Assembly: GCF_009725205.1 (NCBI RefSeq)
Contig: NZ_WNZY01000004.1
Span: forward strand, 62,001-126,000
Length of the DNA: 64,000 nt
Source of the DNA: Paenibacillus timonensis
GTDB lineage: Bacteria > Bacillota > Bacilli > Paenibacillales > Paenibacillaceae
Direction: 5' to 3'
This document shows, piece after piece, positions 61,723 to 64,000 of the stretch. The first letter of the stretch is position 1. Each line of letters begins with the position of its first letter. A program made the translations under genes and the position numbers. The notes beneath the pieces are model-generated. The model saw nothing but the letters and a program-made list of their open reading frames with translations, was not told where the DNA came from and did not search any database.

Positions 61723-63270
61723 TCAAGCATGGTTGGTCTGCTTTCGGTAGGCAGAAGGGGAAGTCCCGACATACTTGCGGAATTTGCTATGAAAATAATC
61801 GACGTTCGTATATCCGACCTTTTCAGCCACCTGGTATACCTTCAAGCCTTCCTCCAGGTAACTCTTTGCTTTCTCAATCCGCACTTTATCCAGATACGTG
61901 TTGAAATATTCGCCCGTCGTATTCTTGAACAACTTGCCTAAATAAGCGCTGTTATAGTTAAAAATACCGGAGAGTGTCTCCAGTTTGAGATTATCGCTGT
62001 AGTTCCGGTGAATGAGGTCTAGCATAATTTTGACTTCGCGGTGTTTCCCGTCTTCACCGAGTTGATTCATGATCTGCTGCAGTAGAACCTCTGCCTGCCC
62101 GTTTAATTCCAGAATGGAATAGGCCTTTTGGATCTTGGAAAAACCGTCCGAAAACTCCTTGCCGCGGCTTTGCAGCTCCGGCGACTGCTTCAGCGCCTTG
62201 CTGTATATCGTCGTCAACAGCTCAACGTAACGGTTCTTGATTTCATTCTCCATCGCGCCATCCGTCATATACGCTTCGCCCAGTTGGCGCAGCAAAGATT
62301 TCACGGCATCCTGATTGCCGATGTCTACCGCATAAAAGAGCTGTTCCCCCAGTTCTTCGGTCGACAAATCCCCTGCGTCAGCAGCCCTTCCGGATCGCTT
62401 GTCTTCCGGGGTCAAAACGGTTCCCTGGTCTAGAAAAAAATGATGCCGAACCAGTTCGCACGCTGTCCGATAGGATTCCCGAATTTCCGTCAAGCAACCG
62501 ACCTTCCCGCCAAGTGCTACAGAGAAACGGATCCCCGTGCCGGCCAATTCAGCCGTGAGCTCGCGATAGATCCCCCCGAGTTCAACCGATAAAAGCGGTT
62601 CTTTAATCAGGACTCCAAGCTTGGCGTGAATGGCGAACACCCAACCGCGGCCGGGTTCCTCGAACAGCCGAGCCAGCGCTTTGCGGACCAGTGCATTGCC
62701 TTGGGCCTCGACGTCCCCTTCCGTTTGCGCGCTAAGCAACAGGACTTGATACACCTTACCGCTGATGCCGACTTCACTGGCCCGCTCGCATAGCGGAGCA
62801 GGATCGTCATCTTCTTCACCGGTCAGCACGGACTGTATCAGTGCTTCCCGGTTCCATTCGGTCGTGACGTGCTTCCACTGCTGGGAGGCCCTCTCCTCAT
62901 CGACCGTCAGCTTGATCTTCCAGAGATAATCCTTCAGTTCATCCTCATCCACCGGCTTCAGCAAATAACCGTCCACACGCTGGGTCATCGCCTTCTTAGC
63001 GTAACTAAAGTCCGCGTACCCGCTAAGTATCAAAATATGCAGGAGCGGATCCTGCATTCGGAGCTTTTCGATCAATTGCAACCCGTCCATACCAGGCATA
63101 CGGATGTCAGCCACCACCAGGTCGGGTTGATATCGTTGAAATTTATCCAGTGCTTCGTTCCCGTTCGCCGCTGTATCCACAACTTCGTAGCCACAGGCTT
63201 CCCAATCGATGAACGTACGTAGGCCTTCTCTGAGCTTGGGTTCGTCGTCAACAATAAGCACTTTTATCAT
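61723..63270 (-). CDS. YesN-type response regulator with AraC DNA-binding domain
   Basis: 515 residues. Receiver domain at the N-terminus with the phospho-acceptor Asp55 in VVADIRMPGMDG, acidic pair VDDEP and the conserved Lys in LLKPVDEDEL. A middle helical region follows, and a C-terminal AraC HTH (LKLETLSGIFNYNSAYLGKLFKNTTG; VYQVAEKVGYTNVDYFHSKFRKYVG). GGAGGAA precedes ATG 63270. No kinase adjoins it; the YesM-type kinase at 51992-53776 is a candidate partner. The 182 bp after it show no clear terminator. Confidence 0.92.
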   Translation of the reverse strand: MIKVLIVDDEPKLREGLRTFIDWEACGYEVVDTAANGNEALDKFQRYQPDLVVADIRMPGMDGLQLIEKLRMQDPLLHILILSGYADFSYAKKAMTQRVDGYLLKPVDEDELKDYLWKIKLTVDEERASQQWKHVTTEWNREALIQSVLTGEEDDDPAPLCERASEVGISGKVYQVLLLSAQTEGDVEAQGNALVRKALARLFEEPGRGWVFAIHAKLGVLIKEPLLSVELGGIYRELTAELAGTGIRFSVALGGKVGCLTEIRESYRTACELVRHHFFLDQGTVLTPEDKRSGRAADAGDLSTEELGEQLFYAVDIGNQDAVKSLLRQLGEAYMTDGAMENEIKNRYVELLTTIYSKALKQSPELQSRGKEFSDGFSKIQKAYSILELNGQAEVLLQQIMNQLGEDGKHREVKIMLDLIHRNYSDNLKLETLSGIFNYNSAYLGKLFKNTTGEYFNTYLDKVRIEKAKSYLEEGLKVYQVAEKVGYTNVDYFHSKFRKYVGTSPSAYRKQTNHA

Positions 63271-63414
63271 TAGGCATTCCTCCGACCGGAAAAAAAGTTT
63301 CGTTCTTCCAGTTAGTAAGAGTAATAAAGCGTTTACAATTTATTATATTTCAATTTTTGCTTCATCCACAAACATTATTCTGTTGACTTGTTGCACTATT
63401 TTGATGTAAAGAAA

Positions 63415-63465
63415 CGAAAAAGCTGCTCCTTCTCATCGTTGGATGAGCCTAGAGCAGCCTTTTTC
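63415..63465 (-). terminator. Terminator of the GH43 gene
   Basis: AGCTGCTC (63421-63428) pairs with GAGCAGCC/T (63452-63459), with A runs and T runs on both sides (AAAAAG at 63415-63420, CTTTTTC at 63459-63465). It lies 46 bp past the partial GH43 gene and may work in both directions. Confidence 0.8.
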
Positions 63466-63511
63466 CTGAATGGATCAAACCCGCCGCAAGGACTTGGGTT
63501 CAACTGATGCC

Positions 63512-64000
63512 CTAATTCCCCTTAAGGGAAGAGTCCGGCACCGGCACACCGAAATTCGGCGTACCATCTTCGTTCCATTCCAGAAACTGAGCCCGCGTAT
63601 GCCGGTTCGGGTCATACAGCGGATCGCCGACGATCTCCCTGTAATTGCGGGCATGATAGACCAACACGTCGCGCCCGTCTTCCGAGACGGTAAAGCTGTT
63701 GTGTCCCGGTCCGAACTGACCGGCAGCCTCATTGGAGACGAACACCGGGATCGGCGATTTCATCCAGGAGCCGGAGTCCAACAAGTTTGCAGATGCATCG
63801 GCGGAGAGCAAACCCATACAATAATGATGGTTGGTGGCACTAGCCGAATAGCTGATGAAAATACGCCCATTCCGTTTTAGTACCGCCGGTCCTTCGTTTA
63901 CTTTAAAACCGATGGTTTCCCAGTCGAATTCGGGCGTAGAGATCATGACTTGTTCTCCAATCAGCGTCCAAGGATTGCTCATTCGGGAGATGTAGAGATT
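63512..64000 (-). CDS. GH43-family glycosidase, C-terminal part (gene continues beyond the window)
   Basis: The visible 163 codons are the C-terminal end of a five-bladed propeller GH43 enzyme: NLYISRMSNPWTLIG, VNEGPAVLKRNGRIFISYSAS, GPGHNSFTVSEDGRDVLVYHARNY with the conserved His, and ARAQFLEWNEDGTPNFGVPVP. This pattern is typical of alpha-L-arabinofuranosidases that act on arabinose side chains. The frame stays open to the window edge, so the ATG at 63982 is internal. It fits the adjacent hemicellulose-related genes. Confidence 0.88.
   Translation of the reverse strand, partial: NLYISRMSNPWTLIGEQVMISTPEFDWETIGFKVNEGPAVLKRNGRIFISYSASATNHHYCMGLLSADASANLLDSGSWMKSPIPVFVSNEAAGQFGPGHNSFTVSEDGRDVLVYHARNYREIVGDPLYDPNRHTRAQFLEWNEDGTPNFGVPVPDSSLKGN

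Overview
The window looks like chromosomal DNA of a spore-forming Bacillota, most likely Paenibacillus or a close relative. The evidence is the yqeG-yqeH-aroE-yhbY-nadD-yqeK-rsfS housekeeping operon, spoVAC-spoVAD-spoVAEB, YesM/YesN-type two-component proteins, LplB/LplC-type sugar permeases, strong AGGAGG ribosome sites with frequent TTG/GTG starts, and AimR/AloR-type peptide receptors. No rRNA, tRNA, CRISPR array, prophage or complete insertion sequence was seen.

Layout. 1-5.3 kb: FUSC-type exporter, a TetR-regulated nitroreductase-like operon with a clear promoter and operator, an XRE protein with a glycine-rich repeat tail, and a YkvI transporter. 5.4-9.9 kb: AraC regulator, two Gfo/Idh/MocA dehydrogenases and a ThuA protein, interrupted by a GC-rich tandem repeat and an intergenic repeat array (A). 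10.2-19.6 kb: uronate catabolism. kduI, a DeoR regulator and kduD lie on the plus strand; KDPG aldolase, an atypical SDR and an unidentified large protein lie on the minus strand; kdgK is further on. An alkylation-repair group (alkA, adaA, ogt) sits inside this set.

19.7-26.8 kb: the most interesting part. Three paralogous HTH+TPR receptors surround an RNase J gene. Two of them carry a previously unlisted small gene (38 and 42 codons) that begins inside the receptor 3' end with exactly the same 38-nt overlap and encodes a secreted-type pro-peptide ending in a Gly-rich tail (ENGVGG and SSHHGGG). These are candidate AloR/AloP-like quorum-sensing cassettes; the third receptor appears to be an orphan.

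26.8-34.2 kb: SGNH hydrolase, repeat array B, then the yqe ribosome-biogenesis/NAD operon with cvfB and yqeM, split by repeat array C. 34.4-38.9 kb: MoxR ATPase, DUF58 and transglutaminase operon. 39-41.1 kb: spoVA genes and a tiny membrane peptide gene. 41.3-42.4 kb: M42 aminopeptidase.

42.5-64 kb: a glycan utilization region with GH42, GH95, GH31, GH3 and a partial GH43, an ABC sugar importer (binding lipoprotein and two permeases), a YesM kinase, a distant YesN regulator and two AraC activators. The enzyme set would dismantle fucosylated xyloglucan oligosaccharides; this is inference. A degenerate IS1595-like protein lies between GH3 and the YesN regulator.

All family assignments come from reading motifs by eye; no database search was run.
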